64,000 nt of DNA, taken from assembly GCA_030037635.1 (NCBI GenBank), contig JASHQH010000038.1:16386-80385 (forward strand), given 5' to 3'. Both the position numbers and the translations under genes were made by a program. The notes under the pieces were generated by a model that searched no databases, had not been told where the DNA came from, and was given only the letters and a program-made list of their open reading frames with translations. The stretch comes from Acidobacteriaceae bacterium (GTDB taxonomy: Bacteria; Acidobacteriota; Terriglobia; Terriglobales; Acidobacteriaceae). How positions within the stretch are numbered: the stretch's first letter is position 1; each line of letters begins with the position of its first letter. This document shows, one piece after another, positions 10,518 to 19,896 of the stretch.

Positions 10518-10583
10518 TGTAGCCGCCTCACGCGTGTTGGAACATCGTTAAATTCGAGGGGGGTAGGTTTCAGGGCGCAGGGG

Positions 10584-11720
10584 TCAGTGGTCAGCTTCCC
10601 GCCGGGAACCGGTAGCCTGTATCTCGCAGCTCAATGGCCGCACAGCACTGCGCTGCCTTTTTCCCTTGTTCCCTGGTGCCCTGTTTTTCTGTTCCCGGTT
10701 GACTGCATCTCTCACCGGGACCTTGATTTCGAAGCATGCACCGCCGGCTTGGCGATTGCGCGCGGTGATGTGTCCGCCCGCGGCTTCGACGATGGAACGG
10801 GTGATGGCGAGCCCCAACCCGCGATGGAGGGAGGGCCAATGGCAGGTGCCCCGCTCCTCTTTGCCCCGGGTGGTGTAGCCGGAAGCGAAGACCGCCTGCA
10901 GCGCCTGGTTGGCGATTCCCGGCCCGTTGTCCTCGACCGTCAGCACGACGCACCCGGCAGAATCGCCCGGCACGGGCGGCTCGCTCAGAGTGATGTGAAT
11001 GCGCCCGCCTGCGGGCATGGCCTCGGCCGCGTTCTTCACCAGATTGACCAGCACGCGGGTCAGATCCTCGCCTGTGATGCGCACGGGCACAGCTCCGCCG
11101 CTGGTGTCCACGGTCAGCGCGATCGACGGGCCGGCGAGCGCGGAGAGCAGGTTGCGGTTGGCCAGCAGTTCCGCGGCCAGATTATCGACCGGAGTGGGGG
11201 GCAGCAGATCGAGTTGCCGGTGAAGCTGCTGGTCAAAACGCCGGCCGGAACGCGCGTCCGGTTGCCGCTGCGCCGATGCGTCCACCGGCCCGGTTCCGGC
11301 AGCAAAGGTCGCAGCCAAGGGGTCAATCAATCTGGCTTGCGTGCCGAGATTCGCATCGAGATTCGCATCAAGATTCGTGTCAAGATTCGGGTCGAGATTC
11401 GCATCAAGATTCGTGTCAAGATTCGTGTCAAGCGCCACCAGCTTTTCAACCAGGCGGCGGCTGGCGGCAGCCACAAGGCGCAGCTCGCTCCCATAATGGG
11501 CGTAGGGAGCCGCAAGCACGCCGGGCTCATCGAGCAAATCGCAGTAAAGCCCCAGTGCCGTGACCATGTTGCGTGCATCGTGGGCCACTGCGGAGAGGTT
11601 TTCTTCCGGGCTGCGCAAGGTGGCCAGCGTCTCTACCACTTTCTCTACCCGTGCGCGCTCCTCGCCCGCCTTCTTTCCCCGCTCCCGGTTCGGATGTGCC
11701 ACCTGTCCCAGCTGCTGCAT
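10584..11720 (-). CDS. Sensor histidine kinase (soluble, HDxRN-type) partner of the NtrC regulator
   Basis: AVAHDARNMVTALGLYCDLL, LVNLVKNAAEAMPAGG, VEDNGPGI, GLGLAITRSIVEAAGG. Immediately upstream of the NtrC gene. Confidence 0.9.
   Translation of the reverse strand: MQQLGQVAHPNRERGKKAGEERARVEKVVETLATLRSPEENLSAVAHDARNMVTALGLYCDLLDEPGVLAAPYAHYGSELRLVAAASRRLVEKLVALDTNLDTNLDANLDPNLDTNLDANLDANLGTQARLIDPLAATFAAGTGPVDASAQRQPDARSGRRFDQQLHRQLDLLPPTPVDNLAAELLANRNLLSALAGPSIALTVDTSGGAVPVRITGEDLTRVLVNLVKNAAEAMPAGGRIHITLSEPPVPGDSAGCVVLTVEDNGPGIANQALQAVFASGYTTRGKEERGTCHWPSLHRGLGLAITRSIVEAAGGHITARNRQAGGACFEIKVPVRDAVNREQKNRAPGNKGKRQRSAVRPLSCEIQATGSRREADH
11346..11429. repeat. In-frame 7 x 12-bp minisatellite within the histidine kinase CDS
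   Basis: gagattcgcatc x2, aagattcgtgtc, aagattcgggtc, gagattcgcatc, aagattcgtgtc x2; encodes (L-D-[TAP]-N)n on the minus strand. Confidence 0.97.
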
Positions 11721-12161
11721 GGCCGGATTCCTTTCCAGAGTCAGTTCTCAGTTCGCCGTGGTCAGCGATTCGCTGTGAGCGATTCGCGTTTGGCAGTTGA
11801 CTGCTGGCGGCTTTCTGTTCCCTGTTCCCTGTCCGCGGTGATCTGCCCCACTTCCCGTTTCTGTTTCCGGGGTGGTTGGTTGTCCTTTTTCTATACACGC
11901 CGCGTGCCAATGTTGAACGGAATGTCTAGGCTCTTGATAAGAGGAAGGATGATGATGCGCGCAGGGGTTTTCGCGGGCTGCATGGCGGCCCCGCGCGCTC
12001 CCATAATGGAACGGTGCGCGGTGCCGCTGGTTTTGAAATGGCGTTGATTCAATAAGCTAGGAGAATTTCCTGATGCGGCACGCGAAATCGCGGTTTTTCC
12101 CGAATTGGGTAGGAACCCGGCGCGCGGACACGGCGTGGGCGGGCTCCCTTAGAATCCCTTC

Positions 12162-12920
12162 ATGCATGCCAAACCAATTTCTCTTCGCCCCGGCGGCCGA
12201 ACAAGCGACCAGCTTCGTCCGCTGACTCTGACGCCCGGGTATGTGCAGACCGCCGAGGGCTCCGTCCTGGTCTCTTTGGGCAACACGCGCGTCCTGACCA
12301 ACGCCACCATTGAACAGGGTGTTCCCGGCTGGCTGCGCAATGCCGGCCGCGGCTGGGTTACCGCCGAATACGCCATGCTGCCCCGCTCCACGGTCACGCG
12401 CACTCCCCGCGAGAGCGAGCGCGGCAAGATCGGCGGCCGCACGCATGAGATCCAGAGACTGATCGGGCGGAGCCTGCGCTCGGTGGTAGACATGACCGCG
12501 CTCGGCGAACGCACCGTCATTCTGGACTGCGACGTGATTCAAGCGGACGGCGGCACGCGCACGGCGGCGATCACCGGCGCGGCGGTGGCCCTGGCTCTTG
12601 CCCTCGACGCCCTGGTGAAGGCGGGGACGCTGAAGGCATCGCCTCTCAAGCAGCTTGTGGCCGCCACCTCGGTGGGGATTGTGGACGGCACGGCGGTGCT
12701 CGATCTTTGCTACGAGGAGGACGCGCAGGCCGAGGTGGACATGAACGTGGTGATGACGGCCGAGGGAGGACTGGTGGAGACGCAGGCCACGGCGGAACGG
12801 GGAAGTTTTTCGCGGGCGCAGCTCAATGGGCTCATCGATCTGGCCGAAGGGGGGCTGAAGGAAATCTTTGCCGCGCAAAGAGCGGTGCTGGAAAAGCGGG
12901 AACAGAAAGACAGGGACTGA
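12162..12920 (+). CDS. rph: Ribonuclease PH
   Basis: [93 protein letters not shown]. Confidence 0.97.
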   Translation: MHAKPISLRPGGRTSDQLRPLTLTPGYVQTAEGSVLVSLGNTRVLTNATIEQGVPGWLRNAGRGWVTAEYAMLPRSTVTRTPRESERGKIGGRTHEIQRLIGRSLRSVVDMTALGERTVILDCDVIQADGGTRTAAITGAAVALALALDALVKAGTLKASPLKQLVAATSVGIVDGTAVLDLCYEEDAQAEVDMNVVMTAEGGLVETQATAERGSFSRAQLNGLIDLAEGGLKEIFAAQRAVLEKREQKDRD

Positions 12921-13016
12921 GGGACTATAAGGGACTGAGGGGCTGAGGGACTGAGGAAGTAAGGGAGCGAGGGTGCGAAAAAGACGGGGAGCGAGATCCC
13001 TGTTCCCCGCTTTTAC
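12893..13016. repeat. Convergent heptamer/octamer G-tract arrays between rph and the DinB gene
   Basis: gaaaagcgggaacagaaagacagggactgagggac...gggactgaggggctgagggactga (+); minus TAA-AAGCGGGGAACAGGGATC at the DinB stop. Confidence 0.85.
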
Positions 13017-13552
13017 CAAGCCCCCAACAAGCGCCGCAGCAGGACCAGCTCGCCCAGGTGATAGGCGTTGTGATCGGCCAGCAACAACGCTTCGCGCAGG
13101 ATGGTTTGTCCAGCGCCATGCGGGATGCGGGCGTAGAGATCAGTGGACCTGCCTGCGACCAGGCCACACATCGCCTTCAGGTCGCGGCGAAAGGCGCGCA
13201 CGCTCTTGTCCCAGGCCTCGGCGTCGGGCGGAGCCGCTGTCGTGGGCCAGTAGCCGCCCGGCCAGTCCGGGGATTGGTGTTTGGCGTCGCGCGAAAACTC
13301 CAGAATGTCCCACTGCGCAATGCGCATGTGCTCCAGCACCTCCCATGGCGAATGTTCGGCGCGCTGAGGGCGCTTGCCGCGCAGGGCAGGCGGCAGGTTC
13401 TTTATGGCCGTGTCGAAGTCCGCGTGGGCGTGGCCGCCAGTCAGCAATTCGAGAAGATGTTTGCGCAGTGCGGCGTCGTGGTTTGCGGCCGCTTTCCTTT
13501 TGGGCATGGAGCCGGCTTCTTTCGTTGGGATTATGGCTTGCTGCGTTGCCAC
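13013..13552 (-). CDS. DinB family protein
   Basis: PWEVLEHMRIAQWDILEFSRD...WDKSVRAFRRDLKAM...LREALLLADHNAYHLGELVLLRRLL. Confidence 0.85.
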   Translation of the reverse strand: MATQQAIIPTKEAGSMPKRKAAANHDAALRKHLLELLTGGHAHADFDTAIKNLPPALRGKRPQRAEHSPWEVLEHMRIAQWDILEFSRDAKHQSPDWPGGYWPTTAAPPDAEAWDKSVRAFRRDLKAMCGLVAGRSTDLYARIPHGAGQTILREALLLADHNAYHLGELVLLRRLLGAW

Positions 13553-13688
13553 AACACAGTCGATTCCGCGGCGCCAGCACGCGATGCAACAATTTTCTTG
13601 AGTCGCGCTTTTTCGCTCCCTCGCTCCCTCCGGGCCCCCGGGCGAGCGATTTGTGCTCGCTGGGGTGACTTGCTCCCTCGCTCCCTGC

Positions 13689-15185
13689 CTAGCGCAGCGC
13701 CGCGGCGAGCACCAGCGTCAAGGCCAGCCCGGAGATTGACAGCACTGTCTCCAGCACCGACCAGGTGGCGAGCGTGGTCTTGACGTCGATCTTGAACAGC
13801 GAGTTCACCAGCCAGAAGCCCGAATCGTTGACGTGCGAGAGCAGCAACGAGCCGGAACCGGTGGCCAGCACCAGCATCTCCGGCCGCACGCCCATGCCGG
13901 TGGAGATGGGAGCCAGAATGCTCGCGGCCACGGCCATGGCCACGGTGGCCGATCCCATGGAGACGCGCACCGCAGCCGCGAGCACCCATGCCAGCACGAG
14001 AGGCGGCAGGTGAGCGTTCATGGCCACAGTCACTGCCGCCTGAGCCGCGCCGGAAGCGCGCAGAACCCCGCTCAGCCCGCCAGCCGCAGCCAGGATCACG
14101 AGCGGCGAGGCAATGGGGCCGAAGGAGTCCACGGTCAGTCGCCTCAAACCACCGCGCGCGCGGTACGCGGGCTCCTGGACCTTGCTGCCCAAAGTGACCA
14201 GGGCCGCGAGTGCTCCGATCACCATGGCCACATCGGGCGAACCGGCCAGGTGAAACAACTGGTTGGGCAGGCTTCCGCGTGCGGTCATCGCATCGGCCCA
14301 GCCTCCGAGCAAAATCAGCGCCACCGGCAGCAGAATTGCCGCCACGGCGCGCAACGCGCCGGCGGGAGCAGGAAGCGCGCTTTTGCCGCCCATCGCTGGC
14401 GCCGATTCTCCGGCACCGGCGCCGGGCGATTCGTGCTGCGCAGCGATGGCAGGCACAGGAGCATCCCCGGAGTCCGGTCCCGGCGTGCGGCGCCGCTCCC
14501 AAAGACGGAGCAAGACGCGTTGCACGAGCGGTCCCGCCGGCACCGCAGCCAACGCGCCCACCACCAAGCCCCAGAGCAGCACGCGAGCCAGGTCGGCGTG
14601 GTACTCCGCCACTGCCAGCAGGGCGGCGGGATGAGGCGGAACCAAGCCATGCATCGCAGAGAGTCCCGCCAGAAGGGGCAAGCTCACCAGAATGGGTGGC
14701 CGGCCGCTGCGCCGCGCCGCATCGACGACAATCGGCATCAGCAGCACCAGGCCCACTTCGAAGAACACCGGAATGCCCACCAGAATGCCCAGGCAGAGCA
14801 GGGCCCAGGGCATGCCCGCGGTTCCACATCGCTCAACCAAAGCCTTGCCCAGGGCGGCAGCCCCTCCGGAGCTGGCCAGCAACTGGCCGAGAATCGCGCC
14901 CATGCCGAGGATGATGGCGATCCGTCCCATCATTTCGCCCACGCCGGCGGTAAAGGCCACCGGAACTCTGGCGAGAGGCAGCCCCGAGGCCACGCCCAAC
15001 GCCAAAGCCGCCACCGACAACCCGATGGCCGCGTGGATGCGCAGCCGTCCGACGAGGATCAGCAGCAGCGCCACCGTGCCGGCTATGCAGGCCAGCAGGT
15101 ATGCGTCATGGGCGGTCACGGGCGCGGGAGTCACGGGGGAGATTATAAAAGGCGGTCTTTCGCTATTGGCTTTCAGCTGTTCCAT
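13689..15185 (-). CDS. Gluconate:H+ symporter family (GntP) permease
   Basis: GIPVFFEVGLVLLMPI, MHGLVPPHPAAL, GSATVAMAVAASILAP, HVNDSGFWLVNSLFKIDVKTTLATWSVLETVLSI. Confidence 0.93.
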   Translation of the reverse strand: MEQLKANSERPPFIISPVTPAPVTAHDAYLLACIAGTVALLLILVGRLRIHAAIGLSVAALALGVASGLPLARVPVAFTAGVGEMMGRIAIILGMGAILGQLLASSGGAAALGKALVERCGTAGMPWALLCLGILVGIPVFFEVGLVLLMPIVVDAARRSGRPPILVSLPLLAGLSAMHGLVPPHPAALLAVAEYHADLARVLLWGLVVGALAAVPAGPLVQRVLLRLWERRRTPGPDSGDAPVPAIAAQHESPGAGAGESAPAMGGKSALPAPAGALRAVAAILLPVALILLGGWADAMTARGSLPNQLFHLAGSPDVAMVIGALAALVTLGSKVQEPAYRARGGLRRLTVDSFGPIASPLVILAAAGGLSGVLRASGAAQAAVTVAMNAHLPPLVLAWVLAAAVRVSMGSATVAMAVAASILAPISTGMGVRPEMLVLATGSGSLLLSHVNDSGFWLVNSLFKIDVKTTLATWSVLETVLSISGLALTLVLAAALR

Positions 15186-15426
15186 ACGTCCCGAATCTCC
15201 AAGAGCGGCTGTTATCCAGAGGAGGTCGCCCCTACGGGATCCTCAGCGAGCGATCCCAACTCGCTGGGGTGTCGCGGCGACCGACGAAGGATCTGCAGTT
15301 ATGAGACGGCGTTTCGACCTTTTCCCCGTGTGATGCGTCTAGCAAACAGGGCCGGCGCCCACGCGATATTCGGGTGCGCCATCCTGGCGATTCTGGAAAT
15401 CGCCGGAAGTCACGGAGCAAGACGGT

Positions 15427-16557
15427 ATGAGATCGAGGAGAACGGCGCGTGTGGTGTGGGCTATGGCGGCATGGCTGCTGGCCGCGCTGCCTTTGGTCCA
15501 TGCGCAAGCGACACATTATCTGGGAAGCATTACCGCCATCAACGGTGACACGCTGACCGTGAAGACCGACGCCGGCGACGTGCACCAGGTCCAGGTTCCC
15601 TCCACCGCTCAACTAAAGCGCATCGAGCCGGGACAAACCGATCTCAGCAAGGCCGAGCCGCTCGATTTTTCCAGCCTTGCCGTTGGCGACCGCGTACTGG
15701 TCAACCTCGATCCCAGCGCCACGGGCTCAGTGCCTCAGGCTCTGCGCGTCATCGCCATCAAAAAGGCTGACGTCACCAAGATGCAGCAGACGCAGACCGA
15801 GGAGTGGGCGCAGGGTGTCCATGGGCTGGTGAAAAGCGTGGATCCCGCGGCGGGCGCGATCGTGGTCAACCAGCGGGTGGGCCCGGTGACCAAAGCCGTC
15901 ACTGTCAATGTCACCAAGTCCACAATCCTGAAGCGTTATGCGCCCGGCTCGGTGAGCTTCGAAGAGGCGCAACCTGCGCCCATCGATGCCATCCATCCCG
16001 GAGATCAGTTGTCGGCGAAGGGCGTGAAGAATGCCGATGGGACGGTGATCGCGGCTGACGCTGTAATCTCCGGCAGCTTCCGCAGCGTTGCGGGAACGGT
16101 TCTTTCTACTGACACGGCTGCCTCGACAGTTACCGTAAAGGACCTGGCGACCAAGAAACCGGTCACCATTCACATCAGTACCGATGCGCAGTTGCGCCGG
16201 CTCGACGATACCGTTGCCACCCGGCTTGCCACGCTGCTCAAAGGCAGCCAGGGCGCAGGGGGCGCGGGCCGTCCGGCTTACAACCCGCAAGGCGGCGGGG
16301 GGGGGCAACATTCATTTGGCCAAGGGCGAGGCGGCGGTGGTGGCGATCTGGAATCCTTGCTTGACCGCGCGCCGACCATTCAGCTTGCCAGTTTGCAAAA
16401 AGGCGAAGCCGTAATGATCGTAGCCACGGAGGATGCATCGGGGGTGAATGCGGTCAAGTTGCTCGCCGGCGTCGAGCCGCTGCTTGAAGCACCTGAAGCG
16501 CAGGATCTTCTTGCCAGCTGGAGTTTGAATCAAAGCGCGCCTGAGGCGCCGCAGTAA
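15427..16557 (+). CDS. DUF5666-like secreted protein
   Basis: Signal peptide; repeated G-x-I/V-x-x-V-D-x-x-x-x-x-I/V-x-V beta modules typical of DUF5666-type proteins. Confidence 0.7.
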   Translation: MRSRRTARVVWAMAAWLLAALPLVHAQATHYLGSITAINGDTLTVKTDAGDVHQVQVPSTAQLKRIEPGQTDLSKAEPLDFSSLAVGDRVLVNLDPSATGSVPQALRVIAIKKADVTKMQQTQTEEWAQGVHGLVKSVDPAAGAIVVNQRVGPVTKAVTVNVTKSTILKRYAPGSVSFEEAQPAPIDAIHPGDQLSAKGVKNADGTVIAADAVISGSFRSVAGTVLSTDTAASTVTVKDLATKKPVTIHISTDAQLRRLDDTVATRLATLLKGSQGAGGAGRPAYNPQGGGGGQHSFGQGRGGGGGDLESLLDRAPTIQLASLQKGEAVMIVATEDASGVNAVKLLAGVEPLLEAPEAQDLLASWSLNQSAPEAPQ

Positions 16558-16750
16558 ACGGGTTTCTGATTTCTTACAAATAGAGCGAGTTTCTAGAAGG
16601 CTGGTCGTGCCATGGATGAGAGGCGGCAAGGTCTGAGTGTCCTTGTGTGCCGTCCCTCGCCGGCACGGAACCTATCCGTCGGATGGGTTTGCCGGTCATG
16701 CCCTTCCAGGGGCAGATTCTTGAAAAGCGCTCAAAAGAATCGGGGGAATT

Positions 16751-19700
16751 GTGTACGTAAAATCGCACTTTTTGACTGCCTTTTTTCTCGCTGCGGCGGC
16801 CTTGGCCGGCATGGTTGCGCAGGCACAAGCGGCGCCGGCCGCAAGTGCTCCTGCGGCGGCGCAGTCGAACGCAGCCGCTACCGGAGCGCTGCACGGCCAT
16901 ATCACTGATCCATCAGGGGCACTGATTCCCGGCGCACAGGTGACAGTCCTGACCGCGGCCGGCAAAAAAGTGGGCAGCGGCGCCGCCGACCCGGCGGGCG
17001 CCTATCAACTGCGCGGCCTGGCAGCGGGCAGCTACGTGATTCAGGCCAGCTTCCCCGGCTTCGCACCCTTTGTCTCTGCTCCCATTCCACTCACCACGGG
17101 GCAATCGAAGAGTATCGACATAAAAATGGCCATCGAGGCCGCCGATGTGGAGGTGGTGGTTACCGATGAAGGCGCGCCCACGGTAAGCACCGAAGCCGGC
17201 GCCAACGCCAGCGCCATCGTTCTCAAGGGCAGCGACCTTGACGCCTTGTCCGACGATCCCGACGAACTTTCAAACGAATTGACGGCGCTGGCCGGACCTT
17301 CGGCGGGTCCCAATGGCGGCCAGATCTACATTGACGGATTTACCGGCGGCCAACTGCCGCCCAAGTCGGCTATCCGCGAGATTCGCATCAACCAGAATCC
17401 GTTTTCGGCCGAGTACGACCGCCTCGGCTATGGCCGCATCGAAATCCTGACCAAGCCGGGCACCGATACGCTGCATGGGCGTTTCTTCGGCCAGGGCAAT
17501 GACAACGTCTTCAACACCGGCAACCCTTTCACCTCGGAGCTGCCTGATTACTACAGCTACCAGTACAACGCCACCGTCAGCGGCGCGCTTTCAAAGCACG
17601 CTTCCTATTTTTTCAGCGTCGAGCAGCGCAACAATCAGACCGACTCTGTGTACACCGTTCTCAACGGTCCGGTCTACAACTCGGCCACCAACACCTATTC
17701 CGCCAGTCCGACCTCCGTTGCCGGCAGTCTCTTCAGTCCGGGTACGCACATCAACGTCTCGCCGCGCATCGACCTGCAACTCGGCCAGAAGAACACGCTC
17801 ACCTTGCGCTACCAGTTCTTCCATAACAACGTAACCAATTCGCTGAGCGGCTCCACGTCGTTGCCTTCACTGGCCAGCAGCAGCCTCTCCGATGAGCACA
17901 CGGTCCAGATCAGCGATTCCCAGATCATCAACGATCATCTCGTCGACGAAACGCGCTTCGAATACCGGCGCGCACCCTCGACCAGCTCGCCGGCGAGCAC
18001 AGATCCCACCTTCGACGTCCCTGGCGTTTTTTCCGGCGGCGGCACCGGCAACCAGTTCTCAAACAGCCACCAGGATCACCTGGAGCTGCAAAACGTCTTC
18101 AATCTCACCAAGGGCAAACAGGCCGTCAAGTTCGGCACGTGGTTGCGCGACAACCGCGAAGCCATTACTACCGATGGAAACTTCAACGGCTCCTTCATTT
18201 TTCCTTCGATCACCGCCTTTATCGACACCTGGAACGGCCTAGTTGGAGGCGAGAATTTTGCTCAGATCGCCGCGGCTTGCCCTTCCACGCAAACCGGCGG
18301 CTGCCTGCCCACGAATCTGACCTACACCACGGGCAACGAAAAATTTGACGGCAACGTCTTCGATGGCGCTCTGTTTTTCCAGGACGACTGGAAGCTGAAC
18401 AAGAATCTCACGCTCTCCGGCGGTTTGCGCTGGGAATCGCAGAACCACACCGCGGATCACGACGACTGGGGTCCGCGCCTGGCATTCGCCTACGCTCTGG
18501 ATGGGCACAAGAAAGGCACCGTGGCAAAAACCGTGCTGCGCGGCGGCTTCGGTTTCTTCTATGACCGCTTCAGCATCGGCAGCCTGATGAACCTGGAGAT
18601 GTTTAACACCACTGCCAGGAGCCAGTCGCAGATCAGTATTGATAACCCCACCTGCGCTGCAGCTTCCAGCCTGAATGCCATCAACTTCTCCACTTGCGGC
18701 ACCGCGACGACCAATACTCCGCAAATCTATGCCATCAGCCCCAGCTATCGCGCGCCTTACGCCGAACAGCTCGGCACCAGCCTGGAGCGGCAGTTGACCA
18801 AGGTTTCAACGCTGACCTTCACCTATCTGCACTCGTTTGGGGTGCACCAACTGGTCACGCGCGATTCCAACGCCTACCTGCCGGGAACGTACGCGTACAA
18901 CGCGAATGGGACGATCACGACCAGTGCGCCGCGTCCCGACCCCAACCTGGGCATCGTCCAGCAGTATTTTCCTGAGGGGGTTTACAACCAGAACCAGGTG
19001 ATCGTGAATATCAATGCCCGCTTCTCACCCAACCTGGGCGTGCAGGGCTTTTACAACTGGACGGAGGGCAACTCCGACGGCGGAGGCGGATCGAACCCCA
19101 CCAATTCTTACGACCTGTGGCAGGATTACGGACGCGCTTTCTTCATCCATCCCCAGATGCTGTTCCTGATGGGGAACTACACAGGCCCCTGGGCCGTGAC
19201 CCTCAATCCTTTTCTCGTTTTCCAGGCGGGCAAGCCCTTCAACCTTAGCACCCCGTACGATCTGACCGGCGACGCCTTTTTCAACGACCGGCCGTCCTAC
19301 GCAAGCGCCCAGACCATGGCAAACGATCCGGCCGAGGTCTACCAGACTCCGTTTGGCTCGCTCGATGCGATTCCGCAGGCCGGCGAATCCATCGTCGCTC
19401 CGGACATCGGCAACAGCCCGTCCAGCCTCGCCCTCAATTTGCGGCTGAGCCGAAGCTGGGGGATCGGGCCCAAGGTGGAGTCTTCGTCGAACGGCCCGCA
19501 GGGTGGTCCGCCTCCCGGTGGTCCGCCTCCCGGCGGCGGAGGCGGCGGCGGTGGAAGAGGCGGAGGCTTTGGCCCCGGGGGCTTCGGCGGAGGGTTCGGC
19601 GGCCCAGGGGGCGGCGGACGCGGCGGCATGTCGAATACAGGCCGCAAATACTCGCTCACCTTCAGCGCGCAGGCCTTGAACCTCTTCAATGATGTCGACC

Positions 19701-19831
19701 TCGGGTCCCCCGTCGGCAACATCACGTCGAAGAGTTTCGACGAGTCCACCAGCCTCGCGGGCGGAATGTTCGCATCGCAGGGCAGCACCGCGGTACGCCG
19801 CATCTTCCTCACCACAGCGTTTACGTTTTAA
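16751..19831 (+). CDS. Oar-like TonB-dependent outer membrane receptor with carboxypeptidase-regulatory-like N-terminus
   Basis: GALHGHITDPSGALIPGAQVTVL, YIDGFTGGQLPPKSAIREIRINQNPFSAEYDRLGYGRIEILTKPG; GTG start; C-terminal aromatic FTF. Confidence 0.93.
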   Translation: MYVKSHFLTAFFLAAAALAGMVAQAQAAPAASAPAAAQSNAAATGALHGHITDPSGALIPGAQVTVLTAAGKKVGSGAADPAGAYQLRGLAAGSYVIQASFPGFAPFVSAPIPLTTGQSKSIDIKMAIEAADVEVVVTDEGAPTVSTEAGANASAIVLKGSDLDALSDDPDELSNELTALAGPSAGPNGGQIYIDGFTGGQLPPKSAIREIRINQNPFSAEYDRLGYGRIEILTKPGTDTLHGRFFGQGNDNVFNTGNPFTSELPDYYSYQYNATVSGALSKHASYFFSVEQRNNQTDSVYTVLNGPVYNSATNTYSASPTSVAGSLFSPGTHINVSPRIDLQLGQKNTLTLRYQFFHNNVTNSLSGSTSLPSLASSSLSDEHTVQISDSQIINDHLVDETRFEYRRAPSTSSPASTDPTFDVPGVFSGGGTGNQFSNSHQDHLELQNVFNLTKGKQAVKFGTWLRDNREAITTDGNFNGSFIFPSITAFIDTWNGLVGGENFAQIAAACPSTQTGGCLPTNLTYTTGNEKFDGNVFDGALFFQDDWKLNKNLTLSGGLRWESQNHTADHDDWGPRLAFAYALDGHKKGTVAKTVLRGGFGFFYDRFSIGSLMNLEMFNTTARSQSQISIDNPTCAAASSLNAINFSTCGTATTNTPQIYAISPSYRAPYAEQLGTSLERQLTKVSTLTFTYLHSFGVHQLVTRDSNAYLPGTYAYNANGTITTSAPRPDPNLGIVQQYFPEGVYNQNQVIVNINARFSPNLGVQGFYNWTEGNSDGGGGSNPTNSYDLWQDYGRAFFIHPQMLFLMGNYTGPWAVTLNPFLVFQAGKPFNLSTPYDLTGDAFFNDRPSYASAQTMANDPAEVYQTPFGSLDAIPQAGESIVAPDIGNSPSSLALNLRLSRSWGIGPKVESSSNGPQGGPPPGGPPPGGGGGGGGRGGGFGPGGFGGGFGGPGGGGRGGMSNTGRKYSLTFSAQALNLFNDVDLGSPVGNITSKSFDESTSLAGGMFASQGSTAVRRIFLTTAFTF

Positions 19832-19896
19832 AAGCAGGGATTAGGGAACAGGGATTAGAAGACAGGGATCAGAGTTTCTGTTCCCTGTTCCCTGTT
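19832..19896. repeat. Convergent pair of heptamer G-tract arrays between the TonB-receptor and glycosyltransferase genes
   Basis: aaagcagggattagggaacagggattagaagacagggatcag (+), then ctgttccctgttccctgtta (the - sense copy). Confidence 0.85.

Noticed and set aside
13833-15548. 571-aa plus-strand ORF
   Set aside because: Antisense to the GntP permease; His/Arg/Gln-rich shadow ORF with no domain.
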